DNA of 64,000 bases from Nitrospira_D sp035465795. Its GTDB lineage: Bacteria; Nitrospirota; Nitrospiria; Nitrospirales; Nitrospiraceae. The stretch spans positions 25,092-89,091 of the forward strand of contig NZ_JBMWAN010000007.1 of the NCBI RefSeq assembly GCF_049546785.1, read 5' to 3'. Positions 16,340-24,384 of the stretch are shown here, in pieces. Under the pieces are notes generated by a model. The model was not told where the DNA came from, ran no database searches, and worked only from the letters and a program-made list of their open reading frames with translations. The translations under genes were made by a program, and so were the position numbers. Each line of letters begins with the position of its first letter. The first letter of the stretch is position 1.

Positions 16340-18619
16340 ATGCCACGTCATCACCGCCTCGCACGGCAAAAGCCCTCAAGGAAGCTGACTGCCGCCCCTC
16401 GCCAAACGGCTCACGACCCAGCACCACCGGTCCCGGAATCCAGCAGCCCGACCACCGGCCACGCTCTCCACCCCGTCCTCAGCCACCCCTTGACGCTCCT
16501 CAATCAATACCAGGACGCTTTGCGACAACTGGCCCAAAGCGACGCCCTCACCAGCGGAGACTGGCCCCTCGCCTGCCGGGCGGTTACCGAATCCTGCGGA
16601 ACCTTGCTCAACGTGGAACGGACCAGCATCTGGCTTTTCGACAAGGACCGTCAGGCGATTAGCCTGGTGGATCTCTATGAAGCCGGCTCGCGCAGCCATC
16701 GCTCGAATATGGTCCTGAAAGCCATCGACTATCCGGCCTACTTCCAGGCACTGGCCGTCGAGGAACGGGTCATTTCAGCCTACGATGCCCGGCAGGACCC
16801 GCGAACCAAAGAGTTTACCGAAAGCTACCTGCTCCCACTCAACATCGGCGCGATGCTCGACGCCCCCATCATACAAAAAGGCCGGGTCGTCGGGATTTTG
16901 TGCGCCGAACATGCGGGCGGCCCGCGCCGATGGACGGTGTACGAAGAACATCTCGCCAGCTCCATGGCGACCATGGCCACACTGGCCCTGGAAACCGCAG
17001 AGCGGCGCAAGGTCGAGCAAGCCCTCCGTGTGGCCAAGGACGCCGCCGAGGTGGCCAGCCAGGCCAAGAGCGAATTTCTTGCGAGTATGAGCCATGAAAT
17101 TCGCACCCCGATGAACGCCATCATCGGCATGGCCGATCTGCTCTGGGAAACCCAGCTGACACCGGAACAGCGCAAGTACCTGCGCATCTTCCGCCGGGCC
17201 GGCGGCAATCTGCTGAATCTGATCAACGACATTCTTGATCTGTCGAAGGTTGAATCCGGCCATCTTGAACTGGAGTCCATCGACTTCGACCTCAACGAAG
17301 TGCTCGACCGAGCCATCGAAATCCTCGCCATGCGGGCGAGTGAAAAGGGAGTAGAACTGGCCTGCCACCTCGCACCGGACGTCCCCTGCGCCCTTATCGG
17401 CGATCCCCATCGGCTGACGCAGATCCTGATCAATCTGATCGGGAATGCCCTGAAGTTTACCGACACCGGCTCCGTCATTGTCAGCATCACCAACGATCCG
17501 GATTCCCCGGTGCCCGGGACGCTCCGATTCGCCGTCCGTGACACCGGCATCGGAATCCCCGCCGACAAGCTGACGGCAATCTTTGAAAGCTTCACGCAAG
17601 CCCATAGTTCGACCGCCAGACGCTACGGGGGCACCGGCCTGGGGCTGGCCATCTCCAGGCATCTAGTCGAGCGGATGAAGGGCCGCATCTGGGGAGAGAG
17701 CACCGTGGGTGTCGGCAGCACGTTTTATTGCACCATAGCGTTCCAGGTTCAGGCGCATTCCCCGGCAGAGAACCCCGCACCCGCGATCAACCTGTCCAAC
17801 GTACGCACCCTGGTCGTGGATGACCATCCCACCAACCGGCTGATCCTTCATGAAACACTCGCGGCCTGGGGCTCCTGCGTCACCGAGGCAGAAAGCGGAC
17901 CGGCCGGCCTGGCGGAGCTGCGCCGAGCCGCGGAAGCCGGCACACCATACGAGCTGCTGCTGTTGGACTGCCGGATGCCGGGCATGAATGGATTTGCCGT
18001 GGCAGAAGCCGTGAACGGTTCCCCGATGCGAAAGGGGCTCACGATCATCATGCTGACGTCGGACCACTGGGCGGACGACATCGCGCGCACCTACGACCTG
18101 GGGCTGGGAGGATATCTGGTCAAGCCGCTTCGTCGATCGGACCTCTTTCAAACCATCGGCATTGCGCTGGGACGCACGAAAGGAACGCCCCCGCCGCAAT
18201 CCGACATCGCCGAAGCGCGGCGGGCCACTGTCGCCGGTTCGCTCCGCGTCCTGCTCGTTGAGGACTCACCCGACAATCAATTGCTGATTCGTTCCTATCT
18301 CAAACACAGCCCCCATCGGCTGGAGATCGCCGATAACGGGGCGATCGGCGTAGAGAAGTTCAAGCAGGGCCACTACGACGTGCTCCTCATGGACATGCAG
18401 ATGCCGGTCATGGACGGCCTGACCGCGACCAAAGCCATTCGCCGATGGGAACGGGACCAGGACCTCCCCCCCACGCCGATCATCGCCCTGACAGCCCTTG
18501 CCCTCAAAGAAGAAGCCGCCAAGATCTTCGAGGCCGGGTGCAATACGCACATCACGAAACCCGTCAAAAAGACTACCCTCATCGAGATCATCCAAGCGTG
18601 CAAAGGGCATCAAACATGA
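16340..18619 (+). CDS. GAF-domain hybrid sensor histidine kinase with two receivers
   Basis: 759 residues, no membrane segment, so a cytosolic sensor. A Pro-rich head is followed by a GAF domain (about 70-220). HisKA has the phosphorylated His252 in FLASMSHEIRTPMNAI. HATPase has NLIGNALKFTD, DTGIGIP and GGTGLGLAIS. A first receiver (about 490-610) has VVDDHPTN and LLLDCRMPG. A second (about 635-755) has LLVEDSPDN, LLMDMQMPV and the Lys in ITKPVKK. The stop overlaps the Hpt gene start as ATGA. The architecture is like BarA/LuxQ-type phosphorelay kinases, with the Hpt on a separate protein. Confidence 0.93.
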   Translation: MPRHHRLARQKPSRKLTAAPRQTAHDPAPPVPESSSPTTGHALHPVLSHPLTLLNQYQDALRQLAQSDALTSGDWPLACRAVTESCGTLLNVERTSIWLFDKDRQAISLVDLYEAGSRSHRSNMVLKAIDYPAYFQALAVEERVISAYDARQDPRTKEFTESYLLPLNIGAMLDAPIIQKGRVVGILCAEHAGGPRRWTVYEEHLASSMATMATLALETAERRKVEQALRVAKDAAEVASQAKSEFLASMSHEIRTPMNAIIGMADLLWETQLTPEQRKYLRIFRRAGGNLLNLINDILDLSKVESGHLELESIDFDLNEVLDRAIEILAMRASEKGVELACHLAPDVPCALIGDPHRLTQILINLIGNALKFTDTGSVIVSITNDPDSPVPGTLRFAVRDTGIGIPADKLTAIFESFTQAHSSTARRYGGTGLGLAISRHLVERMKGRIWGESTVGVGSTFYCTIAFQVQAHSPAENPAPAINLSNVRTLVVDDHPTNRLILHETLAAWGSCVTEAESGPAGLAELRRAAEAGTPYELLLLDCRMPGMNGFAVAEAVNGSPMRKGLTIIMLTSDHWADDIARTYDLGLGGYLVKPLRRSDLFQTIGIALGRTKGTPPPQSDIAEARRATVAGSLRVLLVEDSPDNQLLIRSYLKHSPHRLEIADNGAIGVEKFKQGHYDVLLMDMQMPVMDGLTATKAIRRWERDQDLPPTPIIALTALALKEEAAKIFEAGCNTHITKPVKKTTLIEIIQACKGHQT

Positions 18620-18945
18620 CACCCCCCGAACCGACGCCGATAGCGAACGAACCGATCACCGTCCACATCGATAGCGACCTTGAACACCTCGTCCCCACCT
18701 TCCTGGCGAATCGCCAGAAAGACCTGCGCACCATCCGCACCGCATTAGCTGAAAAAGACTTTGAAACGATCGGCATGCTCGGCCATCGGATGAAGGGCGA
18801 CGGCGGCGGATACGGGTTCCATGCCATCAGCGAAATCGGAGGAAGCATGGAACTGGCAGCCGGCCGGCATGACCAGCCGGCCATTGAGCGATCGACCTCA
18901 CAACTGGAAGACTTTTTAGCCCGCGTCGCCGTCGTGTTCCGGTAG
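18616..18945 (+). CDS. histidine phosphotransfer (Hpt) protein
   Basis: 109 residues starting at the ATG of an ATGA overlap with the kinase stop. The Hpt core runs through LVPTFLANRQKDLRTIRTAL, LGHRMKGDGGGYGF and ISEIGGSMELAAGR. The phosphoacceptor His is the one in LGHRMKG, in the HxxKG consensus. Translational coupling to the hybrid kinase makes it the likely relay partner that passes phosphate from the kinase receivers to the free REC and REC-GGDEF proteins encoded just upstream. Confidence 0.92.
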   Translation: MTPPEPTPIANEPITVHIDSDLEHLVPTFLANRQKDLRTIRTALAEKDFETIGMLGHRMKGDGGGYGFHAISEIGGSMELAAGRHDQPAIERSTSQLEDFLARVAVVFR

Positions 18946-19014
18946 CACCCCGAGCCGGATCATTGACCGGCGGCCTGTCGTTCTTCTCGAGACAGCTCGT
19001 CCGACCGCACACCG

Positions 19015-19899
19015 TTACAAGCGATCCACCAGTGCCTGAACCGTGAGCGGCGCGTTCCCCTCGGAACGGTTATTGACCAATAAATACGCTTGCCGCTTCT
19101 CAACGACGGCCTTCTTGACCAGCTCGACCGTATCGCGCCGCATATCCGGCAACTCCTCGACGATCTTCGTGTACGGTGCCGCCCGTTTCTTGGCGGCTTC
19201 GTAGGGCATCTGTAACGGCGTCAGCAGGCGCAGCACCGTAAACGGGGCCGTAAAACTCCCCATTCTCCTGTGCTGCTCCGCGAGCTGGGGCATGTAGGAC
19301 CAGTGATTGTAGACATGGGCCACGCCATGGGCCTCCAGAACCTGGTGATAGTCAGGCCCGAGAAGTCCCGCGTTGCGAATCTCGACGGCATAGCGAAAGT
19401 CCTTCGGAACCTGCCGAAAGAATTCATCCAGCCTCGCGCAGAACTCATGAGCAGACAAACCATGCCGCTGGAATTCGAACAGGAACGGTCCCGTGTGCGG
19501 CTCAAACCGCGCCTCACGGTAGGGAATCAGCACCAGGTCCTTGAAGAGCGTCGGATCAAGGAAGCGTGGATTCGGTTGACCGGCCTTGGCTCCGTAACGG
19601 GCCTGTGTGGCATACCGGGGAATTGTGATCTCCTCCCAGACCTTGAAACACATCTCAAAGTCTTCGGGAATCTGATCGAGGTAGCGTCGCAGCTGATTGG
19701 CCGTGGGAGGCCGATAGAACGTGGCATCATTGCACACGGTTCTGAACAAGGGTTCGTCCTTGTATTGGTACTGGCAGTACTCTCCGAGACACTCCCGGGC
19801 AAACGTGGTCTTGGCGTAGGGGCGTGTATAGACCTGGCCCTGCCAGCCTTCGTATGTCCAGGTCGACGTGCCAAAGCGAATGAGGGGGGAGAGAGACAT
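19015..19899 (-). CDS. DUF72 family protein (YecE-like)
   Basis: 294 residues. It starts with the typical RFGTSTWTYEGWQGQVY, continues with YCQYQYKDEPLFRTVCNDATFYRPPT and CFKVWEEITIPRYA, and has the conserved PKDFRYAVEIRNAGLL and VAHVYNHWSYMP. The C-terminal AYLLVNNRSEGNAPLTVQAL is a family hallmark. DUF72 proteins adopt a TIM barrel and have no agreed biochemical role. The gene stands alone, with 70-160 bases free on either side. Confidence 0.92.
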   Translation of the reverse strand: MSLSPLIRFGTSTWTYEGWQGQVYTRPYAKTTFARECLGEYCQYQYKDEPLFRTVCNDATFYRPPTANQLRRYLDQIPEDFEMCFKVWEEITIPRYATQARYGAKAGQPNPRFLDPTLFKDLVLIPYREARFEPHTGPFLFEFQRHGLSAHEFCARLDEFFRQVPKDFRYAVEIRNAGLLGPDYHQVLEAHGVAHVYNHWSYMPQLAEQHRRMGSFTAPFTVLRLLTPLQMPYEAAKKRAAPYTKIVEELPDMRRDTVELVKKAVVEKRQAYLLVNNRSEGNAPLTVQALVDRL

Positions 19900-20055
19900 G
19901 GGGCAAGAGTGTACGGAGCGCCGATCACTGCATCAAGTGCGATGCGTAAGAAGATGATCGCAACGGAGAGACAAGTGCTTGCTAACCAAAACTATAGCCA
20001 GGATCATGAAAACCGTCCCCTGAGCAACTCCTCTAGAAAGCTGTTGAAAAGGAGA

Positions 20056-20298
20056 CTACCAAAAGCGCTTCTTCGCGAAGGCGTGCCCCGATCCTGACTT
20101 GAGATACCGCTCGAATTCAATCGCGCGCTGATCATCGTGAAAACAGAGATACATCACAACCTTCCAAGGCCGATACTTGGAAGTATGAGGCGACCCGCCC
20201 GCATTCTGGACTTGAAGCCGTGCGTCGAGATCCTCGGTCATGCCGACATACCGTTGATTGAGGGCTGAGAGGCTTTGAAGAAGGTATACGTACTTCAT
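20056..20298 (-). CDS. GIY-YIG domain protein, possibly mobile
   Basis: 80 residues from an ATG at 20298 with AAGGGGGA 7 bases upstream. It has the start of the motif, KYVYLLQSLSALNQRYVGMTEDLDARL (a YVY...RYVGMT form of GIY-YIG), the Arg of the catalytic helix, HTSKYRPWKVVMY and FERYLKSGSGHAFAKKRFW with the catalytic Glu. Stand-alone copies of this UvrC-like nuclease domain are common in several phyla, often repeated in one genome. Upstream on the minus strand are three strong hairpins and a 40-bp palindrome next to tRNA-Ala. Together these suggest a small mobile or repetitive unit. Confidence 0.85.
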   Translation of the reverse strand: MKYVYLLQSLSALNQRYVGMTEDLDARLQVQNAGGSPHTSKYRPWKVVMYLCFHDDQRAIEFERYLKSGSGHAFAKKRFW

Positions 20299-20356
20299 GA
20301 GAAGGTCCCCCTTCGCGGATGCGCAGAACTGCGCTTCGGGGGACAACCTTCGCTAC

Positions 20357-20453
20357 GGGCTTGGCTGGCAGGCCAACCAAGCCCCTTCTGTTAGCGTCGG
20401 CATTGCCGAGCAATGCCTTTATCTAAAGATTGGCTTGCCAACCGAATCTTTAG
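20357..20453. repeat. three consecutive hairpins upstream of the GIY-YIG gene
   Basis: Three clean inverted repeats follow each other. GGGCTTGG/CCAAGCCC is at 20357-20364 and 20377-20384. GGCATTGC/GCAATGCC is at 20399-20406 and 20410-20417, with a 3-base loop. CTAAAGATT/AATCTTTAG is at 20423-20431 and 20445-20453. None has a long T tract on either strand. They sit between the GIY-YIG gene and tRNA-Ala and would lie in the 5' leader of the GIY-YIG transcript. Confidence 0.75.
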
Positions 20454-20581
20454 CTGAACGGGGAATTTAATGTGGAGGTCAGAAGTGGGGCTCACCCGGC
20501 AACCTAAACGAGGTAAGGCTTCGCCTGGGTAGACGCCGGAACGGGCATGATATTTGGGATCGGATCACTGCAAGGATTTAC

Positions 20582-20621
20582 CCGTCCGCGATAATTCGAT
20601 AAGTCGATAATTAGCGGACGG
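20582..20621. repeat. 40-bp imperfect palindrome next to tRNA-Ala
   Basis: The outer arms CCGTCCGC (20582-20589) and GCGGACGG (20614-20621) are perfect complements. The AT-rich interior continues the pairing (TAATTCGA against TCGATAATTA with one bulged base), leaving a TAAG loop. It lies 18 bases beyond the 3' end of tRNA-Ala. It could act as a transcription-end structure, though it has no T run, or be a recombination or insertion mark. Confidence 0.6.
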
Positions 20622-20639
20622 TACGCACGAAGTGTGGTT

Positions 20640-20715
20640 TGGTGGAGGGCACGGGAGTTGAACCCGCGACCCCTACGTTGCGAACGTAGTGCTCTCCCAA
20701 CTGAGCTAGCCCCCC
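20640..20715 (-). tRNA. tRNA-Ala (anticodon CGC), CCA encoded
   Basis: 76-nt cloverleaf on the minus strand. The acceptor is GGGGGGC/GCCCTCC with one G-T pair, the D arm is GCTC/GAGC, and the anticodon stem CTACG/CGTAG has the loop TTCGCAA. The T arm is GCGGG/CCCGT with TTCAACT, and the 3' CCA is encoded. Anticodon CGC reads the alanine codon GCG. Confidence 0.95.
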
Positions 20716-20889
20716 ACCCTGGGAACGGGATACGCGAGCCGGACACTCCGCAGGGTTCGCTGCGCATCAGCGCGCAGACTGTCAGCTGCGGAAAGAGAAC
20801 GGGGAGGAAGTATGGCTCGCGTCCCCACGTGAGCGCATTATACACAACCGCTGCGTGAGTCTCTAGCGGAACTTCTCTCTTTGAGAGCG

Positions 20890-21564
20890 CTACGACGGAC
20901 TAATAACCGCCTCACCAACCGGCTTTCCCTGGTCGATGAACACCCGCCGTCCATCAACCCGCAACCGCCCCTCGGCAAACAATTGCACGGCGCGGGGATA
21001 GATCTTGTGCTCCTGCTCAAGAATCCTTGCCGCCAGCGTCTCCGGCGTATCCTGATCCAGAATCGGCACGGCGGCCTGCACGATGATCGGTCCTTCGTCC
21101 ACGCCCTCCGTGACAAAATGCACCGTGCATCCCGCCAGCTTGCAACCCCATTCGATCGCCTTCTTCTGGACGTCCAAACCGGGGAACGACGGCAGCAGAG
21201 ACGGATGAATATTCATCATCCGATTGGCATAGGCGTTGACCAGGACCGCTGTCACGATTTTCATATAGCCGGCGAGGAGCACCAGCTCGACATTATGTTC
21301 CTGCAGCAGGGCTAACAGCGCCCGATCGTACGCTTCCCGGCTGTCGGGCTGTCCCGCAAACGGCTTGGGATCGACGAAAATATCTTTAATGGCGTGTTTT
21401 CGCGCCCGTTCCAGCGCCACGGCATCTTTCTTATTGCTGATGACGGCGACGATCGTCGCCTGCACCTGCCCGGCTTCGATCGCATCGATAATGGCCTGGA
21501 GGTTGGACCCGCGCCCCGAGGCCAGCACGGCAACCCGGAGAGGAGTGGTGGGACTACCCGACAT
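20890..21564 (-). CDS. purN: phosphoribosylglycinamide formyltransferase
   Basis: Third step of de novo purine synthesis, moving a formyl group from 10-formyl-THF to GAR. 224 residues from the ATG at 21564, which overlaps the last 11 bases of purM. Diagnostic segments are RVAVLASGRGSNLQAIIDA at the phosphate-binding start, LVLLAGYMKIV, RMMNIHPSLLPSFPGL with the catalytic Asn and His, and GCTVHFVTEGVDEGPIIVQAAVP with the catalytic Asp. The order purM-purN is the common operon arrangement. Confidence 0.96.
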   Translation of the reverse strand: MSGSPTTPLRVAVLASGRGSNLQAIIDAIEAGQVQATIVAVISNKKDAVALERARKHAIKDIFVDPKPFAGQPDSREAYDRALLALLQEHNVELVLLAGYMKIVTAVLVNAYANRMMNIHPSLLPSFPGLDVQKKAIEWGCKLAGCTVHFVTEGVDEGPIIVQAAVPILDQDTPETLAARILEQEHKIYPRAVQLFAEGRLRVDGRRVFIDQGKPVGEAVISPS

Positions 21565-22591
21565 ACTCCACCTGCGGCTCATGTTCCTGGGATGCCACGA
21601 TCTCGCCGATGAGGTATCCGCGATCACCCAGCGCCTGCGCCCTGGCCATCACCGCATCGGCTGAGGCAGCGGGCACGACGAGGATCAGGCCGATCCCCAT
21701 GTTGAACACACGGTACATTTCCTCCCGATCAACCGAACCGAGGCGGCCGATCAGCGAGCAGATCGGCGGCACGGTCCAGCGGTCACGGTGAATGCGCGCC
21801 CGCACACCGGCAGGAAACACTCGCGGGAGATTCTCGGTAATGCCGCCGCCGGTAATATGCGCGATGCCCTTGATGGGCTGTTCCTGAATGAGCGTCAAAA
21901 TCTGCTTGGCATAAATCCTGGTCGGCGCCAGCAGCGCCTCGCCGACGGTCGTCGTGAGCTCCGGGACCCGGCTGGTCACCGTCAGCTTCGCCTGATCGAA
22001 CAAGACCCGCCGGGCCAGCGAATAGCCGTTGCTATGCAAGCCGGAGGAGGCCAGCCCGATAATCGCATCGCCGGGCTGGATAGTCCGGCCATCGATGATC
22101 TTGGGCCGATCCACCACGCCCACGGCAAATCCTGCCAGATCGTATTCCCCATCGGCATACATAGAGGGCATCTCCGCCGTTTCGCCCCCGATGAGGGCAC
22201 AGCCCGCCTGGCGACAGCCTTCGGCAATCCCCTTCAGGACATCCTGCGCCTTGGGCACGGACAACTTGCCGGTCGCGAAGTAGTCGAGGAAAAACAAGGG
22301 CTCGGCGCCGCTGACGGCAATATCGTTCACGCACATCGCCACCAGGTCGATCCCGACGGTATCGTGGCGGTCCATCATGAAGGCCACTTTGAGCTTGGTG
22401 CCCACCCCATCGGTCCCGGAGACCAGCACCGGGTCCTCGTACTTCTTCGCCTGCAGACGGAACAGCCCGCCGAATCCCCCCAGGTCCGTCAGGACCTCCG
22501 GGCGAAACGTGGAGCGCACGAGAGGGGTGATGCGATCGACGAATTCGTCTCCCGCATCTATGTCGACACCGGCATCGCGATAGGTAGTCAT
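21554..22591 (-). CDS. purM: phosphoribosylformylglycinamidine cyclo-ligase
   Basis: AIR synthetase, the fifth step of purine synthesis. 345 residues from the ATG at 22591. It opens TYRDAGVDIDAGDEFVDRI and contains GGFGGLFRL, DPVLVSGTDGVGTKLKVA, CVNDIAVSGAEPLFFLDYFATGKL and LIGGETAEMPSMY, all hallmark PurM segments. No convincing Shine-Dalgarno precedes the ATG; a GTG at 22612 is the alternative start. purN overlaps its 3' end, so the two are coupled. Confidence 0.95.
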   Translation of the reverse strand: MTTYRDAGVDIDAGDEFVDRITPLVRSTFRPEVLTDLGGFGGLFRLQAKKYEDPVLVSGTDGVGTKLKVAFMMDRHDTVGIDLVAMCVNDIAVSGAEPLFFLDYFATGKLSVPKAQDVLKGIAEGCRQAGCALIGGETAEMPSMYADGEYDLAGFAVGVVDRPKIIDGRTIQPGDAIIGLASSGLHSNGYSLARRVLFDQAKLTVTSRVPELTTTVGEALLAPTRIYAKQILTLIQEQPIKGIAHITGGGITENLPRVFPAGVRARIHRDRWTVPPICSLIGRLGSVDREEMYRVFNMGIGLILVVPAASADAVMARAQALGDRGYLIGEIVASQEHEPQVEYVG

Positions 22592-22934
22592 AAGAAGAGC
22601 CTGGAGGAGCACACCTTCGCAGCGAGGTTAAGAAACCGGGGCCGGATGCTGGGCCGCAGGCCCGACACAACCGGAGGCGTATTCGCTGCAATACGTCGAG
22701 GATTGTTTTGGGCCGAGAACGACGCGGACGACCGCGGATGGCTCACCGCAGCCGAATGGTGGCTCTCCGGCAGACCCGGAAGGCGCATCTTAACGGAGCA
22801 GCCTCTGGGGGTCAACGCACCAATTATGCGGCATGCCTCCCGCTGCACAGGCGCCGGACCGCGACAATCTCTCGACGATTCGACTATACTGCGGCCGTCT
22901 GCTTCTTTCCCTGCCCCGCCAAAGGAGATGTGCC
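22592..22934. other. intergenic region between divergent purM and DUF4197 genes
   Basis: About 340 bases with no recognisable gene. It should hold promoters in both directions; a TATACT near 22884 could be a -10 for the rightward lipoprotein gene, but no good -35 accompanies it. I looked for a purine riboswitch before purM and see none of its conserved loops. Confidence 0.45.
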
Positions 22935-23651
22935 GTGCGCCAGCTGAGTCCATGGCTTGCATTGTTCTTGATCGCTTTATCAGGCTGCGCCGAACTGGAT
23001 CAGTCCCTCCGGCTCTTGGGCCTTCCTCAATCAGCCGCCCTCACACAAGACAAGGCTGCCGCGGGTCTCAAGGAAGCGCTCCGGGTCGGAACGGGCAATG
23101 CGACGACGCTTACCGGCAAACCCGACGGGTATTTCCGGAATGCCGCGATCAAGATTCTGATGCCGGACCAGCTGCAGGCCTTCGAAAAAGGCCTGAGAGT
23201 CTTTGGGTTTGGCCCCCAAGTCGATGAGTTTGTGCTGAGTATGAATCGCGCGGCGGAACGCGCGGCACCGCAGGCAAAAGATATTTTTCTCGGCGCGATC
23301 GCAACGATGACGTTTGCCGACGCCCAACAGATTCTGTCAGGGGGAGAGACCGCCGCGACCGACTACTTCAGAAGCAAGACAACCGCTCAGCTGACCGCGG
23401 CGTTCCACCCGCAGGTCGCACGCGCGATGAATGAGGTCGGCGTTACCCGTCAATACAAAGACTTGGTCCGCCAATTTAAGGCCATTCCATTTGCCAAGAC
23501 CGAGCTGATCGACATCGACCAGTATGTGGTGGGGAAGAGCCTGGAGGGACTCTTCCTGATGCTGGGCCGCGAAGAACAGGCAATCCGGCAGGACCCCGCC
23601 GCCCGGGTCACACCCCTCCTGAAAGAAGTCTTCGGCCGCCGGACCCCTTAA
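22935..23651 (+). CDS. DUF4197 lipoprotein
   Basis: 238 residues from a GTG at 22935 with AAAGGAG at 22921-22927. Lipoprotein signal RQLSPWLALFLIALSGC with the lipobox Cys near residue 18. The remainder matches DUF4197: AAGLKEALRVGTGNATTLTGKPDGYF, AIKILMPDQLQ, FLGAIATMTFADAQQILSGGETAATDYFRSKT and the C-terminal IRQDPAARVTPLLKEVFG. The family is typically exported and helical, with no known activity. Confidence 0.9.
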   Translation: MRQLSPWLALFLIALSGCAELDQSLRLLGLPQSAALTQDKAAAGLKEALRVGTGNATTLTGKPDGYFRNAAIKILMPDQLQAFEKGLRVFGFGPQVDEFVLSMNRAAERAAPQAKDIFLGAIATMTFADAQQILSGGETAATDYFRSKTTAQLTAAFHPQVARAMNEVGVTRQYKDLVRQFKAIPFAKTELIDIDQYVVGKSLEGLFLMLGREEQAIRQDPAARVTPLLKEVFGRRTP

Positions 23652-23751
23652 GACCGTCATCAGGCCTTCTGCGAAATTTCTTGTCTCCTCCTGGTAAGTC
23701 CTTATACTCGCACTGTAGCCAGACGCAACCCTTCGCGCGAGGAATACTCCG

Positions 23752-24369
23752 GTGGCCATTCTCATCGTCGACGACTCCCCTGATGAACGCCTGCTGCTCC
23801 ATCGCATGTTGAAGAGCGCGGGATATCGAGACCTGCACTCCGCCGCGTCGGCCCGCGATGCGTTTACCTATCTAGATCTCGATCATGCCGGCGCCGGCGC
23901 CTCAAAGGTGGACTTGATCCTGATGGATATCAAGATGCCGGAGGTGGACGGGGTCGAAGCCTGCCGTCGGATCAAGGCCGTTGAAGCGTTTGAGCAGATC
24001 CCGGTGATTGTGGTGACGGCCCGCAATCAGAACGAGTATCTGCAAGCGGCCTTCGACGCCGGCGCGAGCGACTTCATCAGAAAACCGGTCGATCAGATGG
24101 AGTTGCTCGCACGGTTAAAGTCGGCCTTGCGACTGAAGCAGGAAACGGAGGCGCGCAAAAATTGGGAGCAGGAACTGACGAAAACCATCACCGAACTCGA
24201 CCGGGCGTTGCACGATATGGAAACGCTGCAGCACCTGATCCCCGTCTGTCCGGCCTGCAGGAAAGCGCTGACGGATCAGGTCTCTGAAACCGCCCTCGAT
24301 ACCTACGTTGCATCCCATCCGGACTCGAAATTTCACGACCTGCTCTGCGCGCACTGCTCGAAGGGGTGA
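23752..24369 (+). CDS. response regulator: REC, coiled coil and cysteine-rich tail (second copy)
   Basis: 205 residues from GTG at 23752. Same layout as the protein at 14615: REC domain with ILIVDDSPDE, acceptor Asp in LILMDIKMPE and the Lys of IRKPVD. Then a coiled coil (about 130-165) and a tail with HLIPVCPACRKAL and DLLCAHCSKG. The four tail cysteines are kept while the segment between them differs, which supports a structural metal site. It faces ntrX tail to tail (16 bases between stops). Its partner kinase is not evident; NtrY is the nearest. Confidence 0.88.
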   Translation: MAILIVDDSPDERLLLHRMLKSAGYRDLHSAASARDAFTYLDLDHAGAGASKVDLILMDIKMPEVDGVEACRRIKAVEAFEQIPVIVVTARNQNEYLQAAFDAGASDFIRKPVDQMELLARLKSALRLKQETEARKNWEQELTKTITELDRALHDMETLQHLIPVCPACRKALTDQVSETALDTYVASHPDSKFHDLLCAHCSKG

Positions 24370-24384
24370 CCGGCCGGTCTTCTC

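Noticed and set aside
20600..20860. Open frames across tRNA-Ala on both strands
   Set aside because: They are readings of the tRNA and its flanks (SSVGRALRSQRRGRGFNSRAL-type) with no independent support.
22592..22934. Purine riboswitch upstream of purM
   Set aside because: The conserved three-way junction and loop sequences are not found.
21788..23227. Plus-strand open frame opposite purM and running into the DUF4197 lipoprotein gene
   Set aside because: Antisense of purM and out of frame with the lipoprotein gene.
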